Shown here: piece by piece, positions 43,753-53,260 of the stretch
Layout: every line of letters starts with the position of its first letter
Position numbering within the stretch: position 1 is the first letter of the stretch
From: Caecitellus pseudoparvulus
Taxonomy: Eukaryota; Bigyra: Bicosoecida
Assembly: GCA_965644315.1 (NCBI GenBank)
Contig: CBFFRQ010000096.1
Span: 62,001 to 126,000 of the forward strand
Direction: 5' to 3'
Length of the DNA stretch: 64,000 nucleotides
Program-made: the position numbers and the translations under genes
The notes under the pieces: model-generated
Told to the model about the DNA's origin: nothing
Database searches by the model: none
What the model saw: the letters and a program-made list of their open reading frames with translations, nothing else

Positions 43753-46700
43753 TCAGAAGGATGTGTCTGCTCCTGACTCGTGCTCCTCCCCATCAGTGCC
43801 GCTGCTGTCTGATGCTGAATCAGAAGACCGCAGCTCTGCTGCTGCGTCAGCCAGTGGGCCTGGCGGAGATGCAGTCAAACCCAAGCTCATCCCCCCGGCC
43901 AACGGAGAGAAGGCAGTGTCCATGTCCAGAAGCCCCCCAAATGCACCCATTCCCCCGAATGCGAGGGAGTTGAAGCCAGGCCCACCCGCCAGTGGCTGGT
44001 CAAAGGCAGCGGGGCCAGGACCCATCAGGCCACTGTCCCAGGCAGCCCCACCCAGTGGTGCCAGAGGCGAACTGGTTGCTGTGTGTGGCCCGGCAGACGG
44101 CAGGGAAAAAGGCAGCGAGGCACTGTCGGGCGGGAGGAGTCCCACAGACGTACCAGTGCCAGGAGCTGATGAGTCGGGCTCCAAGTCCTCCACTGACGGA
44201 ATGGACAGCTGCACCGTCGCAGGGTCGAAAGAAAGCGCGTCAGAGCTGCTGTCCTGGTCAGATGCAGCCGAGAAGGAGCGAGTTGCAGCGGACAGCTTCC
44301 GGGACCGAACGTCAGGCGAGGGGGGCGGCAAGTCATCCTCAGTCAACAGGCCAGCCAGGAGCAGGGCCTGCGCAGGAGATTGCCCTTCGTCAAGTAGCGC
44401 AGCCGCTTCTGACGCCTCCACCACACCATTGGAAGCTTCTCCCTGGAGCCACGTGAGGAGTTCTTCGTCAGCCTCTGGCTGCCCAGCAAAGCGCACCAGC
44501 AGCGCCATCCGTTGGCTGTCTGGAGCAGTACCCCGGTCCACCGAAGCATCGGTGTGCGAATCTGCCCCAAGTGAGCCCACACTTTCCGTCAGAGCAGCAG
44601 GCGGTGCTGCTTCTCCGGCGTCTAGGTTGGAAACACCAACCGGTACACTGGACTGAGAGCCAGCGTCTGCCTGCGTCCCGGACGGCTCATGCTCAGCATC
44701 AGGCGTCGGGGCCTCTTCGTTGGCAGGAACTTCAACAGTTGAATCTGGGATGCCAATCGGGAGCAGCGCAGGGCTGGTATCCACTGAAATGTGGCTGCTG
44801 CCTGGGCCAGGGGAACCACCCGAAGCAGGGGAGCCATCAGAGGCCTCTGACAGTGAGCGGGGAGGGGTGCCGCCATCGCCCTGCTCCAGGATTGCCAAGC
44901 CATCAAGGCTGCCGCCGCTCACGGCACTGCCACCGGAGGGTGCGCGGGAGCGCGACCGGCGTGCTCCTCGCCGGCGGCGACGCTTTTTGCCAGTGCCAGT
45001 GCTGGGGGACGCTTGGGGAGCCTTAGCGCCCACTGTGTCATTGGATAGCACTGCCGCGGGCTCTTTAGGGGGTGGTGCCGTGTCGGAGTCGGCTGGGGTC
45101 GGTGCTGGCTCTGGAGCCGCGGCAGGGGAGGGAGCGGGGTGCTTGACCCGTTGCGCTTTCAGTGTGTTCAAAGCACCTTGTGCGCTACGGACGATCCCAG
45201 GCCAAGCAGGCATAGCCAATACTACAAGACCCACCGCGGCAACGGCTGCAATGAGGAACATGGCCAGGAGCGAAGCGGCCCTGTCCTCGTCCACAGCACC
45301 TTCCGAGGTGCCCGAGCCCAGCAAGTGCTGGATGCCAGCAGACAGCCATGGCGGGGTGGACCCTGACCTTCCAGACGCAGGCTGGATCAAGTTATCGCCA
45401 GCAGACGGGGACTCTCGGATGCTACCCTGCAGGGATGCAAAGGCCTCTGCGGGGGAGTCCGCAACGGGTGGGGCAGCAGGCGTCGGGACGTGGTTGGCAG
45501 CCACGCCCATGGGCTGGCTAGCGCTGCCCCCGGACTTGCCCTCCAGACCACCAATGAGTCGAGTCGCAGAGGGCCCGCGCAGGGGCTGAGGAGTAGCCTG
45601 CTTGGTGTTGTGCCAGGTGTGCTCACTGGCATGCTGCATGCCATGGAGCAAGCCCTGCTCCACCTCCGGCGGCAGGAATGAGAAGGCGTGCTCAGATTCC
45701 TCCAGGCGCGAGGCATCTTGCATGAGAGTCTTGAGAAGTGTGAGGGAGTGCTCCCACTCGTCTGCATCACTACAGCCGTCCTTTGAGAGGTCCAGCTTCG
45801 GCACGCCTGGAATGCCAGCGAGTGCACGCTTCGGAGGGAGGTCTGCCTGCAAAGCTTGCAAGGCTTTGGAGCCTTCTCCCAGCATGTGTGTGGAGGGGTG
45901 CTGCTCGGGCTTTCCGAGAGGCGCCCCAGAAGGCTGCTTGGAGTCTTTCGTGAGCACTGCAGACAGCCGCTTCAACAGAGCATGCAGCTCCGCCTTCGCA
46001 TCTGCGGCAGACATGGGCTTTGAGTCACCTGCTTCGTCACCATGAGTAAGCTGCACATCATGCTGGTGGTGGGTTGTACCGCTGTCGCGTCGAGGAGGAG
46101 GAGGAGGCGTGGGGGGGCGCTGTTCGGGGAGGGTCACTGGTGTCGCTCTACGTGGTTTCTCGGCCAACGCCCCTGGCACGCCCAGCGAGCCCGGAGCTGG
46201 CTCCAGGATGCGCAGGGCAGAGGCGATAGCGTCGCGAAAGGAATCTAGTTCTGAATGCTGAAGGGGGCTGGTGGCGAGTGAGTCCTCGACGGGTGAGTGG
46301 CCGGCTCGAAGCTGCGGCCAAGTGTTTGCCTGGACGTGGTGCAGCCACTGTGTCCTCTCTGCCTGAACGGCTGGGCTGGCCCAACCAACATTGGCAAAGT
46401 GGGCGGCGCTCTCAGTCCCAACAGCCAGCAGAGCACAGGCGGCCAAGTACGCTGGCAGCGACAGGCGAGGCGACAGCGGCAACTTGCGGGCCGAGACTGC
46501 AGCGGCGGTGCCAGCGGCAGCGGCAAGCAGCAAGGCACAGCGCAAGACTTGTACCATGCTTCGAAGCAAGAAGACATTGTTCCAAAGCATGTGGGCGATG
46601 GACATGCCAGCCAAGTGTGCTTCCTGCGACGGGCGTTGTGCGGAGCAGTGCCGGACAGGGCGTTTCAAGTGCAGTGCACCTGGGCCTGGCAGGCTGAGCA

Positions 46701-47339
46701 GCACGTACGAGCTCAGAGCAGGCAAAGAGGGCCATGACAAAGCCCTTGTCCTTCGTGCACAGCTTCCGTCTATGAACGCCACTCAGTGCAAGCACTGCAG
46801 CAATGCGCGCTGCCCAAACGTGCGTTGCTGCGCCGATCGGGAAAGCTGAGAAGCCAGCAGCTGAAGCAATGAGAGACGCCGCAGCGGCAGCCGCGAACGC
46901 TTTGGTGGACCAGAGAGACTCTGACGGGCTTTTGTCTGACCAAAGATGCCGCAGCTTGTGCACGATGGCGAGAAACCTGCGTCAGGCGAGGAAGCACTGA
47001 TGTGACAACACTTGAAACGCAAGCGTGTCTGCTGTGGAGCCTGCTCTCCAAGGCCGCCCGCGCGTGGCGGATGGCGACTCACTTTGCTGTGCAGTACACG
47101 CCTGCTACAGTGAACCAAAGCATGTACGAAAGGAAGAAGCGCAAGTCGCCTCCTGTCGCTGAGACGTAGCGACAAGCGCAGCCGAGGAGGGACACGTAGA
47201 GCACGAGAGCAGCCAGGGGCCAGGTGGGCACGTCTGGCTCAGACTCGTCGCTCTCGCCTGAAAAGTGCACGGGAGCCGCTATGCGAGTGGAAACTGCCTT
47301 GGGCTTGCGCTCCTTCTTGCTCGGGCTTCGCCGTGCCAT
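43753..47339 (-). CDS. Orphan multi-span membrane protein with a long acidic tail
   Basis: Exons are 47339-47083, 46976-46709 and 46623-43753, with introns of 106 and 85 nt. The protein has 1,131 residues. After a basic N terminus (MARRSPSKKERKPK), about six hydrophobic spans lie in the first 260 residues (WPLAALVLYVSLLGCACRYV, FLSYMLWFTVAGVY, AAAAAASLIASAAGF and later ones). A single later span is LLAMFLIAAVAAVGLVVLAM. It is followed by a strongly basic patch GKKRRRRRGARRSRSR and a long Ser/Gly/Asp/Pro-rich tail. A helical segment, VRFAGQPEADEELLTWLQGE, is the only conserved-looking part of the tail. I recognise no family. Divergent from the MAPR gene. Confidence 0.7.
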
Positions 47340-47748
47340 TCCTGAACGCCTTCAATACTGCTTCCTTGACACCCACGTGTGCTGCGGGTGACAACAGCCG
47401 CAGCTGTGTTCTCGCAGAAGCCTAAGCACGGTGCTCAGCGCACAGTGTGGCAATGCAATGTGTTTGCCTTTCTCAATGACAAGCGATGTTCTAGTTGCAG
47501 TTTGTTTGTGTCATGGGAGTGTCACTGTCCAGCAGAGGCAAGAGTGGCTGCGGAAATCGAAACGGCAGCACAAGCATTTTCGTGCACCACGTCACCTTGC
47601 AAGCGATCGTTTCAGGCCAACACAAATTTTCGCCACAAACAATGCCCATGCACAGAATAGTACCCTGACTCCCGGCTTGGTTTCCCAACGCCTGGATTTA
47701 CCCAGCAGCAGGGCCAAGAGGCAGTCTGAGCAACGATCACGGCACACC
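47340..47748. promoter_or_regulatory. Divergent intergenic region of the membrane and MAPR genes
   Basis: These 409 nt lie between two inferred ATGs pointing apart. The region is more AT-rich than its neighbours in the 47450-47660 part. I see no coding exon or RNA gene. Confidence 0.4.
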
Positions 47749-48645
47749 ATGCCAACCATGGTCAGCCTTGGGCCACTGGGGGAGGTGTCAACCAACGAGT
47801 TGATGCTGCTGGCTTTTTTCACACTTGCTACACTCGCATTCCTGTACTACATGTACAAGGTTGTCGGTGGGTGCCGCTGCTCGGTCGCCACCTGGCACTT
47901 GGCGTTTCACATCACTCGCTGCTGTGTGCTGCACGGTGCCTCCTTGCCTCTCCCGCTTTCAGTGGAGTACCAGAACATGGATCCCGAGGACTTTGCTGAT
48001 GATGAACCCCAGGAGTCATACCAAGACTTCACGAAAGCGGGTGCGTGGAGCGGCAGCCTTGCCTTCCGCTCGCCCGGACCTGTTTCGCATGCCCCAGCAA
48101 CCTGGCACCTCTCCCGCGCTTCAGAGCTGAAAGAGTTCAATGGAGCTGACGGCAAGGGAATTCTGATCGGCGTCATGGGCATTGTCTTCGATTGCTCCTC
48201 TGGTGCTGACTTCTACGGCCCTGGCGGAGCGTATCACGCCTTTGCCGGGCAGGATGCCACCTTGGGCCTGGCCAGCATGGAAGTGGACCCCGCCAACTGG
48301 CCCAAGCGCGCCAGTCGCGATGACCTCACAGCCCAGGAAGAGGACACACTGAATTCTTGGATTCAGAAGTTCGAGGAGAAGTACCCCGTGGTGGGATTCT
48401 TGACTGATGGCTTCGAAGGGCGCTCCACGGAAGCCGTCATGGAGATCTTGCGCCAGCAGGAGCTGGAGGAAGAGTCACAGGAGGAGGGGGCCGACGCGAC
48501 CCTTGTAGAGTCAGGGGATGTGGATGGGGAGGATGAGGGTGGCTTGCGCCACCGTGCAGCGGGGTCAGGCGACGCAGGCGCTGCCGGAGGCGAGCCTGAG
48601 CAACACCGTTCGAAGGCTGCCGAGGAGCACGAGAAGGCGGACTGA
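47749..48645 (+). CDS. Membrane-associated cytochrome b5-like (MAPR/PGRMC) haem protein
   Basis: Exons are 47749-47866, 47963-48040 and 48125-48645, with introns of 96 and 84 nt, all joins in phase 1. The protein has 238 residues. One N-terminal membrane span (LMLLAFFTLATLAFLYYMY) is followed by an acidic linker. The b5-like domain covers residues about 58-140: FTKAELKEFNG, ILIGVMGIVFDC, then FYGPGGAYHAFAGQDATLGL. The Tyr in FYGPGG corresponds to the axial haem Tyr of PGRMC1. The second splice rebuilds FTKAELKEFNG, which strongly supports it. MAPR proteins bind haem in the ER and support cytochrome P450s, including sterol demethylation. The C-terminal tail is Glu/Ala/Asp-rich and likely disordered. 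Confidence 0.88.
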   Translation: MPTMVSLGPLGEVSTNELMLLAFFTLATLAFLYYMYKVVGGCRCSVATWHLAFHITRCCVLHGASLPLPLSVEYQNMDPEDFADDEPQESYQDFTKAGAWSGSLAFRSPGPVSHAPATWHLSRASELKEFNGADGKGILIGVMGIVFDCSSGADFYGPGGAYHAFAGQDATLGLASMEVDPANWPKRASRDDLTAQEEDTLNSWIQKFEEKYPVVGFLTDGFEGRSTEAVMEILRQQELEEESQEEGADATLVESGDVDGEDEGGLRHRAAGSGDAGAAGGEPEQHRSKAAEEHEKAD

Positions 48646-49261
48646 AAGGAATGAATGCAAGGTTGCAGTGCCCCGCTTGACAGGCCGATGTGCGGATTCG
48701 TGTGAGGCCTCGCACGTGCCCGGTCCTGCCGCCTCTCGCCCAGCTCGGACACGGCAGGGGATGCCAGCGCGGGTGCCTTCGTCAGAGGGGTCTACACAGA
48801 GTCGCCGAAGGGGCATGCTCCTCACCACACGCAACTGGCCCTCAAGCAACACTTCCAAAACACCCCCACTCCCCGCTGCTGCTCGTGCGCCCCTTACCCA
48901 CGCATACAGTCACCCCTTGGCTTTGACCTTCACAAGGCAGACCACGTGGGTTGCGTCTGTTGCGAGCGATCGAGGTTCAGCGCAGAACGTCTGTACGTCT
49001 GGGCTTCCACCAGGTGCCACACCAGTGAATTCGAAGACCCGGGTTTACACACACTTTCTTCTTCTTCATGTGCGTGTTTGCACGCGTATGCGGCGCTTGG
49101 GCACTGCGAGCGCCCCGGTTCTGTGTTTTTGCGGAATTCTCGGTGGACGGCGCTGCCGCTCCTGCCGACTCGAATCCAGAACTTTTGCGAGCGCTCGCCA
49201 TTGCGGCCTGCTCTGTGCAGAGGAGCCTTGGAGTGACTTGTGCTGCCTTGCCTCTCGCAGA
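48646..49261 (+). other. 616-nt gap and 5' leader of ornithine decarboxylase
   Basis: No convincing separate gene lies here. The ODC frame stays open upstream, with an in-frame ATG at 49088 that would add 58 Cys/Arg-rich residues unlike ODC. A strong acceptor-like CTCTCGCAG ends one base before the chosen ATG, so an intron in the 5' leader or a short first exon is possible. Confidence 0.4.
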
Positions 49262-50697
49262 ATGCTGGGATCCCGTCGTTCTGCAACTGTCGCCAATGCT
49301 CTGCTGGAGCACATGCGCAGTGGCGTGGGCGAGGCCGTGACTGTCGTGGACCTTCGCCAGGTGGCCAAGCGTGCCGCCGAGTGGTCTGCCCTGCTGCCAC
49401 GAGTGACACCCCACTATGGTGAGTGAATTCGTGCAGTTTCGAAGTCCGGCATCGTCCCACCATCACACGGCCCCCTTCTGATCCCTTCGCAGCCGTCAAG
49501 TGCAACCCCGACCTAGCCATTGCCAGCACCCTGGCGGAATGTGGCGTGAACTTCGACTGTGCCTCCGCCACTGAGATGGACATGATCGTGTCCAAGGTTG
49601 GGGTGTCTCCAGACCGCGTCATTTACGCCCACCCCACCAAGGCGCCTTCCCAGCTGCGGTACGCTGTGGACAATGGCGTGGACCTGACCGTCGTGGACAG
49701 CATTGAGGAGGTGGAGAAGTTGGCTGCGCTGCACCCCACCGCCAAGATTGTCGTGCGCATCAAGGTGGACGACTCCAACTCCGCCATGCCTTTCTCGGCA
49801 AAGTTCGGTGCGGACCTGTCAGCCGTCCCGGCTATCATGGACCGTGCTTCCAAGCTCGGGATGGCTGTCGTCGGCGTGTCCTACCACGTAGGCTCTGGCT
49901 GCGAGCACCCTGACACGTTCTACAAGGCTGTCGGCGCGGCTAACACCGCTTTTGGCTACGGCAAGGCTGCAGGGCACGCCATGACGCTGCTGAACCTGGG
50001 TGGCGGCTACCCCGGCCGCGCCGACCCCGGCGCCCCCACGCACATGCTGCCCAGCATCTTCCCCACCGTGGCAGCCCGCATCAACGCTGCCCTGAACGAG
50101 TTCTTCCCCGAGTCCCGCGTGGACAGCGTGTCTGGGCAGCCCATCCGAGTCATCGCTGAGCCAGGGCGGTACTTCGTCAGTTCCTGCCAGACCATGGCCA
50201 CCCCCATCATTGCCCAGCGCATTGAGGGCGACCCTGCCGGGGACGGCATGTCTCGCCTGTACATCTCTGACGGCGTGTACGGATCCTTCAACTGTGTCAT
50301 CTTCGACCAGCAGAAGCCCAGCCCAAGCTTCGTGCCCCGGGAGCTGCTGGAGGCACCCGATGCTGCGGCGGTTCTGGAGGCCATGACGCCCCTTGCTCCC
50401 CCCTCTGATGATGATGAGGTGCCCTCCCAGCACATGTCTGTGTGGGGCCCCACCTGCGACTCCGTGGACCTGGTGGTGAAGGACCTGCGCGTGCCTGTGG
50501 GCACCCGCATCGGCACTGGGGACTGGTTCGTGTGGGACAACATGGGCGCATACACCAACGCATCCGCCTCCACGTTCAACGGCTTCCATGTCCCCAACCG
50601 TGCCTACATCCCAGCTTCAGCCCAGTGGGACTTCGAGGGCTTGGTGCAGGAGGTGGCACAGGAGCTGCACCAGCACCAGCCCACGCCGTTTTCCTAG
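49262..50697 (+). CDS. ODC1: Ornithine decarboxylase
   Basis: Exons are 49262-49418 and 49493-50697, with a 74-nt intron (GTGAGT ... CGCAG). The join CAC-TAT-G/CC-GTC gives LPRVTPHYAVKCNPD, the classic PLP-lysine block, with K55 as the Schiff-base lysine. The protein has 453 residues. Other catalytic signatures are SYHVGSGC, NLGGGYPG, IAEPGRYFV (PLP phosphate and ring contacts), SDGVYGSFNC (substrate Asp) and WGPTCDSVD, whose Cys at about 374 is the catalytic proton donor. All key residues are kept, so this is an active decarboxylase of the group IV PLP fold, making putrescine from ornithine, and not an antizyme inhibitor. The N terminus is short compared with animal ODC. It converges on RRP43. 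Confidence 0.93.
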
Positions 50698-51032
50698 GGA
50701 GCGACGGTGACGGGTTTCATGTTGCGGGCTGCAACCCCTCCTGCCATTCAGGGGGGCGCGCACCCCTCAACACACCGTCACCGGGCAAGCCATGGTGTGT
50801 CCCACTTCAAGCCGGCACAGGGGCACACCGCGTGGAGGACACAGCAGGTGCGGGGTGTTCACACCTTTGTACCTGGTTGGGCTGCGCAGCGGGCGGCAGC
50901 AGGCGTCGTGGATGCCATGCTGCTGCACACCACCGCCTACGCAGCCAAGGAGGCAGGCTAACGCCAGGTGGACAGAGCAATGCATTCTGGGCGTCAGCAG
51001 GCTTGAGGGAGTCGGCTTTGCCTGCGCGGCAT
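50698..51032. other. Convergent spacer between ODC and RRP43
   Basis: These 335 nt hold the 3' ends of two convergent genes. I see no further coding frame with recognisable features, nor an RNA gene. Confidence 0.35.
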
Positions 51033-51944
51033 TCACTGGGCCTGCGATCCCATTGCCGTGGAGACACACTCAGCCAACTCATCTGGCTGAACACCTGCAG
51101 CGCCTGAGGAGTGCAGCAGGCACAGGAGTGGCTCGGCTGCTTTGTCGTCGTCCTGGCGTATGAGCCCAACGTGCACGTTTGCGTCCGCGATGGCTTGCTC
51201 GTCAGCGGTGGGGTCCACTAGCCAGTGCCCAGCCACCCTCGACAGCGACGTGGCAGTGGGCAGGCTGCCCACTGCCACAGAGCACGTCACGGGGGACAGC
51301 CCCTCTGCCTTCAGCACCTCTGACGAAGGGGCCAGGTGTGCCTTGCCAGTAGCTGGGTGCACCACGACACTTGGCAGGGCCGTGGAAGCCAGCGCCTGCC
51401 CCGCAGCCGCAACTGCAGCTGCCAGTGGAGACCCGTCCAAGCTTGTCACGAGCAAGTCGACCTTGAGAGCCCACACTGCCTTTCCCTCGGCAATGCAGAG
51501 GCTGGAGAGGTTCACCACCTTGCTGCGAATGAAGAGCCGACCCAACAACTCGGCCAGCGCGTAGGCTTCATCAGGCGTGGAAGATGGTGAGAAATCGGGA
51601 GAGCACTGAGGTGTCATGTGCACCTGGAACTCGACCACCCCGTCCTCAGGGGCGTGCTCTTGTGGCACTGTTGCCACGCCCCTCACCGTCGCCACAACGC
51701 TGTTCCCGCCGATCGTGGCTACTGCTGAGCCATGCCCGCTTGTCACGTAATCTGCAATCACACGGAAAGTTTCGCTGCCTGAAAGAGAAGCACAGGGCCG
51801 TAGTGCAGGTCACACACCCTCCTGCACACTCAAGCTGCGCTGCTGAACAGCTGACCGGCCATCTGGCCGGATCCCTTTCGAGAGGAACTGCTTCGTGTAC
51901 TCCAGGGGCTGTAGCGCCTTGAAAGCATCTGCAGACAGAGCCAT
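51033..51944 (-). CDS. EXOSC8: Exosome core subunit RRP43 (EXOSC8)
   Basis: Exons are 51944-51818 and 51778-51033, separated by a 39-nt intron (donor GTGTGT, acceptor CTTTCAG). The protein has 290 residues, against 276 in human. The N terminus LQPLEYTKQFLSKGIRPDGR is the RNase PH-like subunit signature (EY...F...RPDGR). It continues with ETFRVIADYVTSGHGSAVAT, GGNSVVATVRG, and the LCIAEGKAVWALKVDLL block matching the CI-x-PGK-x-VW-x-L-x-x-DL of RRP43. Near the C terminus GHWLVDPTADEQA matches the family's LLVDPTGEEE. It is one of the six catalytically inert PH-ring subunits of the RNA exosome. Its start is 149 nt from the divergent coiled-coil gene. Confidence 0.9.
51779..51817 (-). other. 39-nt intron in EXOSC8
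   Basis: GTGTGT donor, pyrimidine-rich CTTCTCTTTCAG acceptor, phase 1. Without splicing, an in-frame TGA in the GTGTGTGACC donor region ends the protein after about 45 codons; with splicing the RRP43 family sequence is continuous. Confidence 0.8.
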
Positions 51945-52093
51945 CCTAACTCCTGTGTAGTTTGGTGGTGCATGCGAGTGTGAGGGGAAATCATTGTCCT
52001 GGGGCGCCTGCAGGAATTTGTCAAGGCCGGGAGGGTGATAGGTCCTGCGGAAATCGGTGCTCTGGCATACCTAGGCCAAAACCGTACACCCGT

Positions 52094-52741
52094 ATGCTGA
52101 GAAGCCGGCGCACCAGGATTAGCGTACATCACTTAGGTCGCTTACTGTTAGGCTTGCCAGGAGGCCTCATCGCCGAGCATCTCTCGAAGCTCGACGCAGT
52201 CGCAAGCGAAAGCTTGAGGATGGCAGCGCGCCGCAAGCCGCAAGGCTTACAGCCAGGCAGCGACCTACCTCGCAAGTTCCAGCAGTTTAAGGAAACGACG
52301 TCAAGTCTCATAGCTGCCGTGGAACGCATTCAATTGCAGTTGGAGACAGCGCAAGCAGGTACGGGTAGAATCAGCAACCATGCTCAGAAACGCCCGTCAC
52401 AACACTGGCCTCGCGTGTGCCTTCGGGCTGCTGCAGATGCCAAAGCTGATGCTGAGGGAATCGCTTCATACGAACGAGCGATGGCGTCACTGAAGATTCG
52501 ACAGGAAGCCCTTCAGCGACGCCTCAAGTCGAACAAGCGGTGGGTTGAGTGGTTTGATGCTGAGGTGGAGCCACAGTTGCAGCGCTTTGACAACCTAAAG
52601 GCGGACTTGTCTGGACTGTATGCTGATGCCAAGCAGCGCCATGCGAAAGGCATCGAGCTCTTGCGCAGGGAGTTTGGCTATCACCCAGAGTTCAAGCGGC
52701 CTGGGGATGTCATCACCGGCGTGTCCTTCACTCCCAAGTGA
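52094..52741 (+). CDS. Small coiled-coil protein
   Basis: Exons are 52094-52358 and 52437-52741, across a 78-nt intron (GTACGG ... TGCAG); the join is in phase and continues the heptads (LETAQA/DAKADAEG). The product has 189 residues from the ATG at 52094, and a later ATG at 52221 is also plausible because the first 40 residues are not helical in character. The body is a coiled coil, ending in a compact conserved-looking tail, LLRREFGYHPEFKRPGDVI then TGVSFTPK. I have a sense that this tail belongs to a conserved eukaryotic coiled-coil family, possibly ciliary or centriolar, but cannot name it. Confidence 0.65.
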   Translation: MLRSRRTRISVHHLGRLLLGLPGGLIAEHLSKLDAVASESLRMAARRKPQGLQPGSDLPRKFQQFKETTSSLIAAVERIQLQLETAQAGTGRISNHAQKRPSQHWPRVCLRAAADAKADAEGIASYERAMASLKIRQEALQRRLKSNKRWVEWFDAEVEPQLQRFDNLKADLSGLYADAKQRHAKGIELLRREFGYHPEFKRPGDVITGVSFTPK

Positions 52742-53260
52742 CCCACTGAAAGCCGTACGAACCACACGACAGCCATGGGCTGTTGAGATACGTCCTTAAG
52801 TGTCGTCGGCTGCCAGTATCGATCCCGCGCAAACTGAAGGGGTTGTGCCCGCCCGCTACCTTCGACTTTATGGGTATCTGCGAATGGGAAGCCTCAACCC
52901 CTCCCCCCGGGCATGCGCGCGACATATCCCTCTGCATGGCCACGATTTCCAGTCTTGGCACATGCTCACGACTGTCATATTTTAATACACAACGTTACTG
53001 CGATACCCGATGTGCTGGCGTTCCCTCGCCTGTCTGCGGCACGCACACCTGCAAGCAACTTCCGCAGCGACAGCGCCAGTCGGAAGCAGCGCGCGGTCGT
53101 CTTGCCCGAGCCGCTAACTTGACCGGCGTTGAACCGCTGAGGTTTCTCGTCTGCGTTCAATTCTCACTGAGGCAACTGCAGGACTGACCCTACAGCGTCA
53201 AAGCGTTCCTTCAACCCTCCGCACCACCGAGTTCCGCTTCCCACCGGCACTTCAAACACC
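52742..53260. other. 519-nt intergenic stretch, no gene seen
   Basis: It lies between two plus-strand genes. Open frames here (for example 52783-53187) are Cys/Arg/Pro-rich with no family features. No tRNA cloverleaf was apparent by eye. It should hold the promoter of the MPE1/RBBP6 gene. Confidence 0.35.

Noticed and set aside
52783-53187. 134-codon plus-strand frame between the coiled-coil and MPE1/RBBP6 genes
   Set aside because: No family features, Cys/Arg/Pro-rich, and partly upstream promoter sequence of the next gene.
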